Shown here: positions 42,992-51,792 of the stretch, one piece after another
Layout of the letters: every line of letters starts with the position of its first letter
Numbering within the stretch: the first letter of the stretch is position 1
NCBI GenBank assembly: GCA_963578805.1
Contig: CAUZDY010000006.1
Location: 1-64,000, forward strand
Origin: CAUZIB01 sp963578805
GTDB taxonomy: Bacteria > Acidobacteriota > Vicinamibacteria > Vicinamibacterales > UBA8438
DNA length: 64,000 nt
Direction of reading: 5' to 3'
Translations under genes and position numbers: made by a program
Notes under the pieces: model-generated
What the model was told of the DNA's origin: nothing
Databases searched by the model: none
Seen by the model: only the letters and a program-made list of their open reading frames with translations

Positions 42992-43063
42992 ACACCTGTA
43001 AGTCATTAATACATAGGTGTGTAAGCTACACTGACCTAGACGGGTGCCACCTCGTCTTTTTTT
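42992..43063 (+). promoter_or_regulatory. Attenuator-like leader of the osmoprotectant operon
   Basis: ACACCT (42992-42997) can pair AGGTGT (43015-43020). Further on, GACGGG (43039-43044) pairs CTCGTC (43051-43056) and is followed by seven T (43057-43063), an intrinsic terminator shape ending exactly at the ATG of the ATPase gene. AGGTG (43015-43019) could instead pair CACCT (43048-43052), breaking the terminator. This is a terminator/antiterminator arrangement read by eye; no Shine-Dalgarno is visible for the ATG. Confidence 0.45.
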
Positions 43064-43843
43064 ATGATCGAGCTTAAGGCCCTCACGAAGAGCTACGACG
43101 GCGCGGTCGTCGTCAAAGAGCTATCGCTGACTGTTCCCCGCGGACAGTTACTCGTACTGCTGGGCGGATCTGGCAGCGGCAAGACCACCACGCTCAAGAT
43201 GATCAACCGTCTAATCGAACCCACCGCCGGTGCGGTCTGGATCGACGGAACAGAGACCTCGACAATTCCAGGACCCGAACTCAGACGACAGGTGGGATAC
43301 GTCTTTCAACAGGTCGGTCTGTTCCCGCACATGACCGTGGCGGAGAACGTCGGCGTCACTCCCGCACTCCTGGGCTGGTCGTCTGACCGAACCCGAGCAA
43401 AAGTGGACGAACTCCTCGCGCTGGTTGAACTCGACAGTCTCCACGTGCGCGATCGGTATCCGGACGAACTATCCGGAGGGCAGCAGCAGCGGGTGGGTGT
43501 GGCTCGGGCTCTGGCGGGTGAACCGTCGATTCTTCTCCTCGACGAACCGTTCGGCTCACTCGATCCCCTCACCCGCCAAAGGCTGCAGGACTCGCTAGTC
43601 CGGATCCGACGTGAAGTCGGACTGACGGCCGTCTTTGTCACCCACGACATGGTCGAGGCCCTGATCCTTGGTGACCGGATCGCGGTGATGAACGCCGGGT
43701 GCCTGGTTCAGGTCGGATCCCCTCGCGAACTGCTCACATCGCCCGCTGACAGCTACGTGCGTCAGCTGATGACGACACCCCAGCGGCAGGCTGAGGTCGT
43801 CGACGCCCTTATGGCCGAGAAAGTCAGCGAGGACGGGCCGTGA
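43064..43843 (+). CDS. Osmoprotectant ABC importer, ATP-binding subunit (OpuCA/ProV-type)
   Basis: A 259-residue ABC ATPase powering uptake of glycine betaine, choline or similar osmolytes. Walker A GGSGSGKTTTLKMINRLIEP, Q-loop YVFQQVGLFPHMTVAENV, signature LSGGQQQRVGVARAL, Walker B ILLLDEPFGSLDP and the H-loop FVTHDMVEA are all intact. The MINRLIEPTAG stretch is typical of the quaternary-amine group. There are no C-terminal CBS domains, unlike many ProV/OpuCA proteins, so ionic-strength sensing would have to be elsewhere. Start ATG directly follows the leader terminator. The next gene overlaps by four bases. Confidence 0.92.
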   Translation: MIELKALTKSYDGAVVVKELSLTVPRGQLLVLLGGSGSGKTTTLKMINRLIEPTAGAVWIDGTETSTIPGPELRRQVGYVFQQVGLFPHMTVAENVGVTPALLGWSSDRTRAKVDELLALVELDSLHVRDRYPDELSGGQQQRVGVARALAGEPSILLLDEPFGSLDPLTRQRLQDSLVRIRREVGLTAVFVTHDMVEALILGDRIAVMNAGCLVQVGSPRELLTSPADSYVRQLMTTPQRQAEVVDALMAEKVSEDGP

Positions 43844-45360
43844 GTGAACAGCTGGCGTTGCTCCCAGAATACCTGACGGCGCACATCCAGCTGACAGTGC
43901 TCGCGTTACTACTTAGTGCGGCAGTGAGTCTGCCGCTCGGTATTGCGGTCACCCGAGCGAAATGGTTGGAACAGCCTGTAGTCGGTCTCGCCGGGGTGAT
44001 CCAGACGGTTCCGAGCCTGGCACTTCTCGCGATCATGGTGCCAATCCTGGCCAGCCTGGAACTCCCAAGCATCGGATTCTTCCCGGCTATCATCGGCCTG
44101 ACCCTGTATGGTGTCCTTCCGATCCTTCGGAACACGGTCACCGGGATCGCCGGCGTCGCCCCCGCGGTCAAGGACGCGGCCCGGGGCGTCGGGATGACTT
44201 CCTGGCAACAGCTGGTTCGAGTGGAATTACCCCTCGCGATGCCTGTGATCGTCGCCGGCATCAGGACCGCGACGGTGTGGATAGTAGGAGTTGCGACATT
44301 GTCGACACCAGTCGGTGCCACCAGCCTGGGGAACTATATCTTTAGTGGTCTGCAAACACGGAACTATACGGCGATTCTGATTGGATGTGTGGCAGCGGCC
44401 GTGTTGGCGCTCGTCCTCGACGCCCTAGTGCGAACCGCCGAGACGAGCGTTCGTTTACGACTCCGCCCACGGCTCGTGTTGACCGCAATATCGATTGGTT
44501 TGTTGTGCTCCTTTACCGCAATCACTCTCGTCATGCCGCTACTCGGCAGCCGCGAACGTCCCATCGTGATCGGCGCCAAAACCTTCACGGAGCAGTACAT
44601 CCTGAGTGCCATCCTATCCAGATGGATCGAGCAGGAAACAGGGCACCCGACAACACTGATGCAGTCCCTGGGATCCATGGTTGCTTTCAATGCCATCACG
44701 ACGGGTGACATCGATCTGTATGTCGAGTACTCAGGCACCCTCTGGGCGAATGAGATGGAGCGCACCGACGACCTGGTTTCTCCAGCCGAGGTAATAGGAG
44801 CGGTTAAGAGATTCCTGGACGAACGATACGGCGTGACGCTCGTGGCTCGTCTTGGTTTCGAGAACGCCTACGCGCTCGCGGTACGCGAGACCGACGCCCG
44901 CAAACTCAATCTTCGTCGAATCAGCGACCTGACGCCGCACGCTCCGTCGCTCGTCATCGGTGGTGATTACGAGTTCTTCGCTCGCCCGGAGTGGCAGGCG
45001 ATCCGTAACGTGTACGGACTCGAGTTCTTAGACCGCCGGACGATGGATTCGACTCTGATGTATCAAGCCGCAGCGCAACAGAACGTCGACGTCATCAGCG
45101 CCTTCTCGTCCGATGGACGTGTCGCAGCGTATGATCTCATCGTGCTCGACGACGACCAGGGCGCCATTCCGCCGTATGACGCTGTCGTATTGGTTAGCCA
45201 GCAGCTCTCAGAAAAAGCTCCGACGGTCGTGGAGGCTCTGAGTCGATTAAACAACACAATCACGGTCGAACGAATGCGTAGGATGAACCTGGCAGTTGAC
45301 GGGGCCGGGGAGGAGCCAGCCATCGTGGCAGCACGATTTGTCCGCGATCTAACACCATGA
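43840..45360 (+). CDS. Osmoprotectant importer permease-substrate-binding fusion
   Basis: A 506-residue fusion. Residues about 10-210 are a BPD_transp_1 permease (SLPLGIAVTRAKWLEQPVVGLAGVIQTVPSLALLAIM, IGFFPAIIGLTLYGVLPILRNTVTGI, then VKDAARGVGMTSWQQLVRVELPLAMPV, the EAA loop). A linking helix (ISIGLLCSFTAITLVMPLL) tethers the OpuAC-type binding domain at about 240-506, which starts PIVIGAKTFTEQYIL and includes YVEYSGTLW and PYDAVVLVS. Such OpuCB-OpuCC fusions are known. Starts GTG within GTGA, overlapping the ATPase stop, so the two are translationally coupled. Confidence 0.92.
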   Translation: MSEQLALLPEYLTAHIQLTVLALLLSAAVSLPLGIAVTRAKWLEQPVVGLAGVIQTVPSLALLAIMVPILASLELPSIGFFPAIIGLTLYGVLPILRNTVTGIAGVAPAVKDAARGVGMTSWQQLVRVELPLAMPVIVAGIRTATVWIVGVATLSTPVGATSLGNYIFSGLQTRNYTAILIGCVAAAVLALVLDALVRTAETSVRLRLRPRLVLTAISIGLLCSFTAITLVMPLLGSRERPIVIGAKTFTEQYILSAILSRWIEQETGHPTTLMQSLGSMVAFNAITTGDIDLYVEYSGTLWANEMERTDDLVSPAEVIGAVKRFLDERYGVTLVARLGFENAYALAVRETDARKLNLRRISDLTPHAPSLVIGGDYEFFARPEWQAIRNVYGLEFLDRRTMDSTLMYQAAAQQNVDVISAFSSDGRVAAYDLIVLDDDQGAIPPYDAVVLVSQQLSEKAPTVVEALSRLNNTITVERMRRMNLAVDGAGEEPAIVAARFVRDLTP

Positions 45361-45367
45361 GGTACTC

Positions 45368-45913
45368 ATGTCGCTGCTGAAATACCTAGGCCTCCAAGAA
45401 GAAGTCGAGTCACCGTCGTCGGCTCAACGTGGAGACCTCGACACCGATACGGTGCGACGCATCGTCTCCGAACTAGACGCCTTGCCCGCAGCTCGGGCGA
45501 GTCATTTGGCTGCCTTCGCCTATATTCTCGGTCGAATCGCCCACGCCGACTCCGTGTTCAGCGAGACGGAAACCCGAAAGATGCAAGAGATTGTCAGGGA
45601 CCTCGGACATCTGCCAGACGCTCAAGCCGTGCTCGTCGTCGAGATTGCCAAGAGCCAGGTACGGCTGTTCGGCGGGACGGACAACTTCTTGGTGACGCGA
45701 CGATTTAAAGAGATGGCGACCCGGGAGCAACGCACGGAACTGCTGGATTGCATCTTTGCGGTGTCGGCGGCCGACGAGTCGATCAGCGTACTCGAAGAGG
45801 GACAGGCCGGCCAAATCTCCAAAGAACTCGGGCTCACCCACGAGGAATTTGTCAATGCTAAGCTGGCCTACCGAGAACACCTCGAGGCCTTGAAACAACT
45901 CCGAGGCCGCTAG
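45368..45913 (+). CDS. TerB-family protein
   Basis: A 181-residue all-helical protein with a TerB (tellurite-resistance) domain over about 40-170: AFAYILGRIAHADSVFSETETRKMQEIV, LLDCIFAVSAADESISVLEEGQAGQISKELGLTHEEF. The acidic pairs at the ends of helices may bind a divalent metal. The TerB domain is widespread and not proof of tellurite resistance. It starts seven bases after the importer gene with GAGG ahead of the ATG, so it is likely in the same operon. Cytoplasmic; role unknown, possibly envelope or stress related. Confidence 0.82.
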   Translation: MSLLKYLGLQEEVESPSSAQRGDLDTDTVRRIVSELDALPAARASHLAAFAYILGRIAHADSVFSETETRKMQEIVRDLGHLPDAQAVLVVEIAKSQVRLFGGTDNFLVTRRFKEMATREQRTELLDCIFAVSAADESISVLEEGQAGQISKELGLTHEEFVNAKLAYREHLEALKQLRGR

Positions 45914-45924
45914 CACAGGCGGCG

Positions 45925-46983
45925 TCAGGTCCGTCCGGGTGTGGAGACGCCACTCGAGGGGTTGGCTTCAAGCATCACCGCGACCCAGCGAAGCTCTTGG
46001 GTGTTCTTGAGGGCGATCTTGACAACCATCGTCAGCGGGACGGAGCAGAGCATTCCCACCGGTCCCCATACCCAGCCCCAGAACACGAGTGACATAAAGA
46101 CCACAAGTGTGGACAGTCCCAACCGACGTCCCATCAGCATTGGTTCGATGAAATTTCCGAACACGATGTTCACGACGACATAGCCAACCGCGATTACGGC
46201 AGCACGGCCCGGACCAAGCTGGACGAGGGCGAGGAGTACCGCCGGAACGGCTGCGATGATCGAACCAAGGTTGGGAATGAAGTTGAGAAGAAACGCCACA
46301 AGTCCCCACAGAACGGCGAAGTCCAGCCCCAGCGCCGCGACCCACAAACCCACCACCGTTCCGGTGGCCGCACTGATTGCCGTCTTGATCATGAGATAGT
46401 TCTGCACCTGACGAGTCATCCGCTCGAGCGACCCAAACTGGGCAGTCGATCCGAACGCCACCTGAAGCTTGGCGCTGAAGCCGGCTGCCTCCGTCAGAAT
46501 GAAGATCACGGCGAGCAAAACCAAAAAAGTATTCGACGCGAACGACGCCAACGCGCTGAGCGCTCCGCCCAGCACGTCGAACAGGCCAACCGGAAGCAGA
46601 TCCAACGACTCCCATGCTTCGGTTGGAACCCCCCAACCGCTCAGTAGACCGACCAACGAGTCCATCAGCGCTTGCAGACGCGTCTGATACTGAGGCGCGA
46701 CATCCGCAAACTGATTAAGCGACCGGCCCAGCACGAAAACCAAAATGGCAATCACCCCGATCGCCGCCAGCACCGTGCTCAATATCGCCAACGGCAGTGG
46801 CACACGCTTGCTTTGCAGCCAGCGCATTAACGGAACACTGACCACAGCGAGGAAGACGGCTAGAAGGAACGGCACGACCAGTGTCTGGGCCGCGCGCAGT
46901 CCGGCCACGACGACGATGAAACTCGCCGCACCAACCAGGAACCTCGTCCCGGTATCCGAATGGAGACGACTCTCCTCATTCAT
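45925..46983 (-). CDS. AI-2E family transporter
   Basis: A 352-residue integral membrane protein of the AI-2E/PerM family with about eight membrane segments: FLVGAASFIVVVAGLRAA and TLVVPFLLAVFLAVVSVPLMRWLQ at the N-terminus, a cytoplasmic amphipathic middle, then LLNFIPNLGSIIAAVPAVLLALVQLG and GNFIEPMLMGRRLGLSTLVVFMSLVFWGWVWGPVG, the family signature. Members export AI-2 or act as Na+/H+ antiporters; the substrate cannot be told from sequence. Convergent with the TerB gene (11 bp apart) and downstream of egtBD on the same strand. Confidence 0.9.
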   Translation of the reverse strand: MNEESRLHSDTGTRFLVGAASFIVVVAGLRAAQTLVVPFLLAVFLAVVSVPLMRWLQSKRVPLPLAILSTVLAAIGVIAILVFVLGRSLNQFADVAPQYQTRLQALMDSLVGLLSGWGVPTEAWESLDLLPVGLFDVLGGALSALASFASNTFLVLLAVIFILTEAAGFSAKLQVAFGSTAQFGSLERMTRQVQNYLMIKTAISAATGTVVGLWVAALGLDFAVLWGLVAFLLNFIPNLGSIIAAVPAVLLALVQLGPGRAAVIAVGYVVVNIVFGNFIEPMLMGRRLGLSTLVVFMSLVFWGWVWGPVGMLCSVPLTMVVKIALKNTQELRWVAVMLEANPSSGVSTPGRT

Positions 46984-46996
46984 CGGTGTGTGTCAA

Positions 46997-47992
46997 TCAC
47001 GCTTCGAAGAGTGTCAGAGCGAAACGCGATTCGGAATCTATCCATTGCTCGCGGAGTGAAAATCCAGCATTCCGACCCATCGCGACGACTGTGTCCGCGG
47101 AGTACTTGTGTGAGCTTTCGATCCAAATCGATTCGTCCTTCGCCAAGCGGATGCAGCATCCTGCGCTACGCAGGCAAACCACCTGCTCGACTCGACTCAC
47201 CAGATAGGACTCGATGCGCGATGCCTGATCGTTCCAAACGACGTGATAGTCGAACGTATCAACCTCAAAGTCGCCATCGAGCTCGCGATTGAGCCGAACA
47301 AGAAGATTCTTGGTAAACGCCGCCGTAACTCCGAGTGGATCGTCATACGCCAAACGCATCTCGGCTTCGGGCTTGATGAGGTCCGCACCCAACAGGAATC
47401 GGTCGCCGGGGCGGCAGCCGCTACAGCTCTTCCGAAGAAACCGATCTGACTCCTCAGGCGCCATGTTACCGATGTTCGACCCGAGAAAGATAATCATCGC
47501 CGGGTGGTCACGATCGGCCTGATCGAGCGCGGTCGCCAACCCATCTTCATATGTGGCTTCGTGGGTGACGATCTCGACGCCAGGATGCCGGCTGAGCGTC
47601 TGCTTCGATCGCATCAGCGCGGCCGATGAGATGTCGACTAGGTGAACGCGCATCGACGTCTGCGGGCCGTCTGGCCCAAGCAAGAGCGACAACTTCTCAC
47701 CGCTCCCGACACCCAACTCGATCACGGTCGGAGCCGCCTCGAAGCCCGACGAGATGACGGGCCCCTGCCGTTCGAGTAGCGCGCTTTCGCCGCCCGTGAT
47801 CTTGTACCAGGGCAGAGCGCAGATCGCTTCGAAGAGCCGCGCCCCCAGGGCATCATATAAATATCGAGATGGGATGCGTTTGGGATCCTGCGCTAGCCCT
47901 TCTACCACATCGCGGACGAGCTCCAGCGACGGAACTGGTTCGGTAGTAGAGCCCACGAATGAGATCATGCCATCATGGCGCATCGCGCGCAC
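46997..47992 (-). CDS. egtD: Histidine N-alpha-methyltransferase EgtD
   Basis: Trimethylates L-histidine to hercynine with three SAM, the first step of ergothioneine biosynthesis. The 331-residue protein has the EgtD layout: DPKRIPSRYLYDALGARLFEAICALPWYKITGGESALL, the SAM-binding VIELGVGSGEKLSLLL, and ADLIKPEAEMRLAYDD-type histidine-site segments, ending SRFALTLFEA. Typical length for the family. Its 5' end overlaps the 3' end of egtB by 20 bases, so the two are one translationally coupled unit, with egtB translated first. Cytoplasmic. Confidence 0.93.
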   Translation of the reverse strand: MRAMRHDGMISFVGSTTEPVPSLELVRDVVEGLAQDPKRIPSRYLYDALGARLFEAICALPWYKITGGESALLERQGPVISSGFEAAPTVIELGVGSGEKLSLLLGPDGPQTSMRVHLVDISSAALMRSKQTLSRHPGVEIVTHEATYEDGLATALDQADRDHPAMIIFLGSNIGNMAPEESDRFLRKSCSGCRPGDRFLLGADLIKPEAEMRLAYDDPLGVTAAFTKNLLVRLNRELDGDFEVDTFDYHVVWNDQASRIESYLVSRVEQVVCLRSAGCCIRLAKDESIWIESSHKYSADTVVAMGRNAGFSLREQWIDSESRFALTLFEA

Positions 47993-49310
47993 AGCGAAAC
48001 GTAGCGTACACGTACGGGTACTGCGGGCGGAACCAGTTTCGAAGGCTGCGACGAATCAACCCTCGACCGGTTGCCGGCGACGCACCTTTAACGACGAAGT
48101 GGTCGCCATCAAAGAAATCCTGAGAGTACTCGGGATACGAGGCCATCGCCTGAAATCCAGGAAACCCATTCAACACGCTTGACGTCCATTCCCATCCGTT
48201 CCCCACGAGGTCATGAACACCCCACGCACTGGCACCAGCTGGAAATGACCCAACTGGTACCGGATCCCAGTGCTGAAAATCAAAATTTCCACGTGTCTGA
48301 TCTGGCTCTGCGTCGCCCCAGGGATGCGCCCGCTCAGTCTCGTCCGGCGCCCCATACGCCGCGCGGTGGAATTCCGCTTCGGTCGGCAGACGACACCCCT
48401 TCCATCTCGCGTAGGCCGTGGCTTCGTCGTGAGTGACATACACAGGCCACGCCATCGGGAGCGGCACCTGGTCGAACATTCCCCGCCACAGCCATCGGTC
48501 ATCCTGTCGTTCCCAGAACAACGGATGTGTGCGTCGGCTGGTGACCTGACGTTCCCAAGCTCGTGGAGACCATAGCGCCTGCTGGGTGTAGCCTCCGGCC
48601 TGGATAAATTCCAGATACTGCTGGTTTGTCACATCGTAGGTGTCGATCTCAAAAGCCATTACGTCGACGTACGCCGTGGGAAACTCGTTGTCCCAGCCGA
48701 ACTGAATCTCCTCGAGCTCCGCGCCAAGTGTGGCGCGACCGGTAGGCACCCGCACCATCCTCTGTTTTGGCACGGCGCCCTCCACGACCAGCGTGAGACC
48801 GTCTGGGCGCGCCTTACGCTCTGGCTCGAAGCGATGGCACATGTAAAGTAGCGTTTCCTGGTGCATGACCTCGTGCTCGAGCGCGGTGTAGACACCCTGA
48901 CCACGATGCAGCACCGGGTTCTCGTCGCCCTCGACCGGACCGGACTCCAGCGTATCTAGAATCGCCCTGTCGGCCTCGCGCGCATAGGCTCGAACACTGG
49001 CGCGCACCGGCCAACGATCGATTGTCGATACCGCTGCCGCCTGCTGATTGCGTGGATCAATGCCACGTGCGAACAACGTTTCAATCTCGCTGTCGAAACC
49101 AGGATGCCCCAGCCCTTTCTTGAGAAAGCAGTTCACGCTGAACGCCGGAATGTGCCCCTCGTAGAAGACCACCGGGTGCCGCAGTGGAATCGGACGCTGG
49201 TAGTAGGCCTCGTGGTCGAGCAGATTAAAGAGTGCCTCGCTCCGACCGCGGTTCTCGAGATAGGCGTGGATCGCCGTCTGCCGATCCACGCAGTTTCCTC
49301 GCTCTGACAT
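47973..49310 (-). CDS. egtB: Ergothioneine sulfoxide synthase EgtB
   Basis: Non-haem iron enzyme joining hercynine to a thiol with O2 to make the sulfoxide precursor of ergothioneine. The 445-residue protein has an N-terminal DinB-like domain carrying the iron His: His53 in YEGHIPAF and the HxxxH of LEHEVMHQE (His146, His150). Residues about 200-440 form the formylglycine-generating-enzyme (FGE)-sulfatase domain (AFEIDTYDVTNQQYLEFI, GCRLPTEAEFHRAAYG, NGWEWTSSV, RNWFRPQYPYVYATFRCA). No egtA or egtC lies nearby; the closely related Chloracidobacterium enzyme uses cysteine directly, so this may too (inference). ATG 49310 follows AAGGGGG. Confidence 0.92.
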   Translation of the reverse strand: MSERGNCVDRQTAIHAYLENRGRSEALFNLLDHEAYYQRPIPLRHPVVFYEGHIPAFSVNCFLKKGLGHPGFDSEIETLFARGIDPRNQQAAAVSTIDRWPVRASVRAYAREADRAILDTLESGPVEGDENPVLHRGQGVYTALEHEVMHQETLLYMCHRFEPERKARPDGLTLVVEGAVPKQRMVRVPTGRATLGAELEEIQFGWDNEFPTAYVDVMAFEIDTYDVTNQQYLEFIQAGGYTQQALWSPRAWERQVTSRRTHPLFWERQDDRWLWRGMFDQVPLPMAWPVYVTHDEATAYARWKGCRLPTEAEFHRAAYGAPDETERAHPWGDAEPDQTRGNFDFQHWDPVPVGSFPAGASAWGVHDLVGNGWEWTSSVLNGFPGFQAMASYPEYSQDFFDGDHFVVKGASPATGRGLIRRSLRNWFRPQYPYVYATFRCARDAP

Positions 49311-49587
49311 CCGAACCCCCTTCCCGCGTTGCAGCGTCGTGGGAAAACCACGCAGCACACTTCAAAAGCGCAGAACATTACGATGGTACCAGGAAGGCAG
49401 CCGACGCCGCACAACTACTTTGGCACGGCGCGCGCGGTTGCAAGTTCGTGGCAAGGATATACTAGTGTCTACTGTTCAGAATGTAGTCAACTATTGCTGT
49501 GGCACGCGAGTGTCAGACACGCGACGCGGTCGACCACGGACCGGCGGTTCAGCAGCCGGACACTTCGATTACGTCGTGAGCTCCGAT

Positions 49588-49671
49588 GCGAAAGTGGCGG
49601 AACTGGCAGACGCGCCGGATTTAGGATCCGGTGACCGAAGGGTCATGGGGGTTCGAGTCCCCCCTTTCGCA
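49588..49671 (+). tRNA. tRNA-Leu (TAG)
   Basis: A class II tRNA with a long variable arm. Acceptor GCGAAAG (49588-49594) pairs CTTTCGC (49664-49670). Anticodon loop TTTAGGA gives TAG; T loop TTCGAGT; discriminator A49671. CCA is not encoded, unlike the other four tRNAs here. Confidence 0.95.
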
Positions 49672-49821
49672 CTACGACAAGCGTGCGGCGGCGTGGTCAG
49701 CGACCAAGCAAAGACTGACAGACCACGCAGAGACGGGAAGGATCGAGCCGAGATCGACACGGACTGACATGGATTCCAGTGCGAGCCGCATGTTGTGTGG
49801 CTCTCCGACCGATACCACCAC

Positions 49822-51126
49822 ATGAAGGCGGAACTTAGAGACCTGAGCGAGATCCGCAAGAGCCTCATCGTCGAGATTCCGACAACGGAGGTCGCCACCG
49901 GCATCGAGCAGCTGACACAACACTATCGCCGCTCGCTTAAGGTGTCAGGATTTCGCCCCGGCAAGGCGCCCGCGAAGCTGGTGCGGCTCCGACTGCTGGA
50001 TCAGATTCTGAAAGAAGTTGCACAGCTTCTCATTCCGAAGGCGCTAGACGAGGCGATCCAAGAGCATGGTCTTGAACCGATCGACACCCCGACCATTCGA
50101 GACGTCAACATTGAGGAAGGACACCCGCTGACGTTCACGGCGACACTCGAAACGCTGCCCGCGGTGGACCCAGGCGAGTATCGAAATCTGACACTGCGGC
50201 GCTCACCAGTCGCCGTAACCGATGAGTCCGTCACGGCTGCGGTGGAACAATTGCGCGAGCGGGCCGGCCGTTTCGAGACGGTCAAGGGACGCGACGTCGC
50301 ACAGGGTGATACCGTTAGAGTCGATCTTGAACGAAGGGTCATCAAGCCGGCCATCGCGGCCGACTCGTCAGAGTCGGGTAAACCAGAGCAGCATGAGAAC
50401 ATCGAGATTGAGGTCGGCGGTTCCGCCAATCCACCAGGATTTGACGAACAGCTCGTGGGGCTGAGCATCGGAGCCTCGAGCGACTTCACCCTGACCTATC
50501 CAGAGAATCATGAGGTCAAGGGTCTGGCTGGGGCGGAGGTAGCCTATACCGTTGCGGTCAAGGCCATTCGTGAGAAGGTCTTGCCGTCACTCGACGACGA
50601 GTTCGCCCGCGATGTCAGTTCGTTCGAAACCCTCGCTGCGCTCACCGATCAGGTAAAGGCTGACCTTATCCGTCAGGCCGAGCTCGATGCGGACGGCCAA
50701 GTCCGTAACGAGCTTTTAGGGCAACTGGCCGGTCGTATCGAAGGCGAGGTCCCAGAGGCGCTGGTCACGCGCGAGGTCGACCGACGTGTCGAGCGTTTCG
50801 TGGAACACCTAATCGCCCAGCGGGTTGACCCCAGACGAGCTAACATTAACTGGGACGAGTTCAGGAAAGAACAGCACGAGCCCGCGACTGCCACGGTGCG
50901 GAGCATGCTCGTCATCGATGAAGTCGCCCGTAAGGAAGCGTTGACGGTCGACGAAATCCAGCTCGATCAGGAAGTCGAGCGCTTGGCTGAAAGCGCTGGG
51001 CGCACCGCTCCCGCCACCCGAGCGCTCTTGGAAAAAGAGGGAGGTATCGGTCGGCTCAAGGACGGTTTAAGACGAGAAAAGACTATCGACTTCGTTCTGA
51101 ACCAGGCGACGATCGTGACGGTGTAA
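49822..51126 (+). CDS. tig: Trigger factor
   Basis: Ribosome-bound chaperone and peptidyl-prolyl isomerase. The 434-residue protein follows the family plan: ribosome-binding N-domain with the GFRPGKAP signature (SLKVSGFRPGKAPAKLVRLRL), a central PPIase (FKBP-like) domain at about 155-250 (VAQGDTVRVDLERRV, FTLTYPENHEVKGLAGAEVAYTVAVKAI), and the helical C-domain that cradles nascent chains. The FKBP stretch has an added acidic, Ser-rich loop (PAIAADSSESGKPEQHEN). Start at ATG 49822, which opens MKAELRDLSEIRKSL. First of the tig-clpP-clpX-lon block, 150 bp after tRNA-Leu. Confidence 0.95.
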   Translation: MKAELRDLSEIRKSLIVEIPTTEVATGIEQLTQHYRRSLKVSGFRPGKAPAKLVRLRLLDQILKEVAQLLIPKALDEAIQEHGLEPIDTPTIRDVNIEEGHPLTFTATLETLPAVDPGEYRNLTLRRSPVAVTDESVTAAVEQLRERAGRFETVKGRDVAQGDTVRVDLERRVIKPAIAADSSESGKPEQHENIEIEVGGSANPPGFDEQLVGLSIGASSDFTLTYPENHEVKGLAGAEVAYTVAVKAIREKVLPSLDDEFARDVSSFETLAALTDQVKADLIRQAELDADGQVRNELLGQLAGRIEGEVPEALVTREVDRRVERFVEHLIAQRVDPRRANINWDEFRKEQHEPATATVRSMLVIDEVARKEALTVDEIQLDQEVERLAESAGRTAPATRALLEKEGGIGRLKDGLRREKTIDFVLNQATIVTV

Positions 51127-51187
51127 CGGCCTTTCCGCTCGATATACCGGTAGCCCCTGACATCTATTCTGAAACGAGTGACAGTCA

Positions 51188-51790
51188 ATGCCTGAGTCGC
51201 ACAGCCAGCTAATCCCGATGGTAGTAGAACATACCAACCGAGGCGAACGAGCCTACGACATCTACTCGCGGCTCCTTAAAGACAGCATCATTTTCATTGG
51301 TTCCCAGATTGACGACGAGTTGGCCAACGTGGTCATCGCCCAGATGCTCTTCCTCGAAGCCGAGGATGCCGAACGTGACATCTTGTTGTACATCAATAGC
51401 CCTGGCGGGTCGATCTCAGCCGGGTTTGCCATCTACGATACGATGCAGTTCATTGCGCCTGACGTCCAGACCTACTGCATCGGACAGGCGGCTTCGATGG
51501 CGGCGGTGCTCCTCGGGGCGGGGACAAAAGGTAAGCGATTCTCACTGCCGAACTCGCGCATCATCATCCACCAGCCACTCATATCTGGTCTCGGCGGACA
51601 GGCCACAGACATCGACATCCATGCGAAGGAAATTTTACGCATGCGCACACGTCTGAACGAAATCTTGTCGGATCACACCGGGCAGTCGCTGGAACGGATA
51701 CAGGGCGACACGGAACGTGACTACATCATGTCTGCAGACCAGAGCCGTGAATACGGTATTATTGACGATGTAATTCGGCAGCGCGGATAG
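51188..51790 (+). CDS. clpP: ATP-dependent Clp protease proteolytic subunit
   Basis: Fourteen-subunit serine peptidase that degrades proteins fed by ClpX. The 200-residue protein has the catalytic triad Ser103 (GQAASMAA), His128 (IIIHQPL) and Asp178 (DTERDYIMSA). The NSPGGSISAG oxyanion-hole segment and HTGQSLERIQ handle are standard. The ATG start gives the usual IPMVVEHTNRGERAYDIYSRLL N-terminus after a short leader that is probably removed by self-processing. It lies 61 bp after tig and only two bases before clpX, so clpP-clpX is one operon. Confidence 0.97.
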   Translation: MPESHSQLIPMVVEHTNRGERAYDIYSRLLKDSIIFIGSQIDDELANVVIAQMLFLEAEDAERDILLYINSPGGSISAGFAIYDTMQFIAPDVQTYCIGQAASMAAVLLGAGTKGKRFSLPNSRIIIHQPLISGLGGQATDIDIHAKEILRMRTRLNEILSDHTGQSLERIQGDTERDYIMSADQSREYGIIDDVIRQRG

Positions 51791-51792
51791 GC

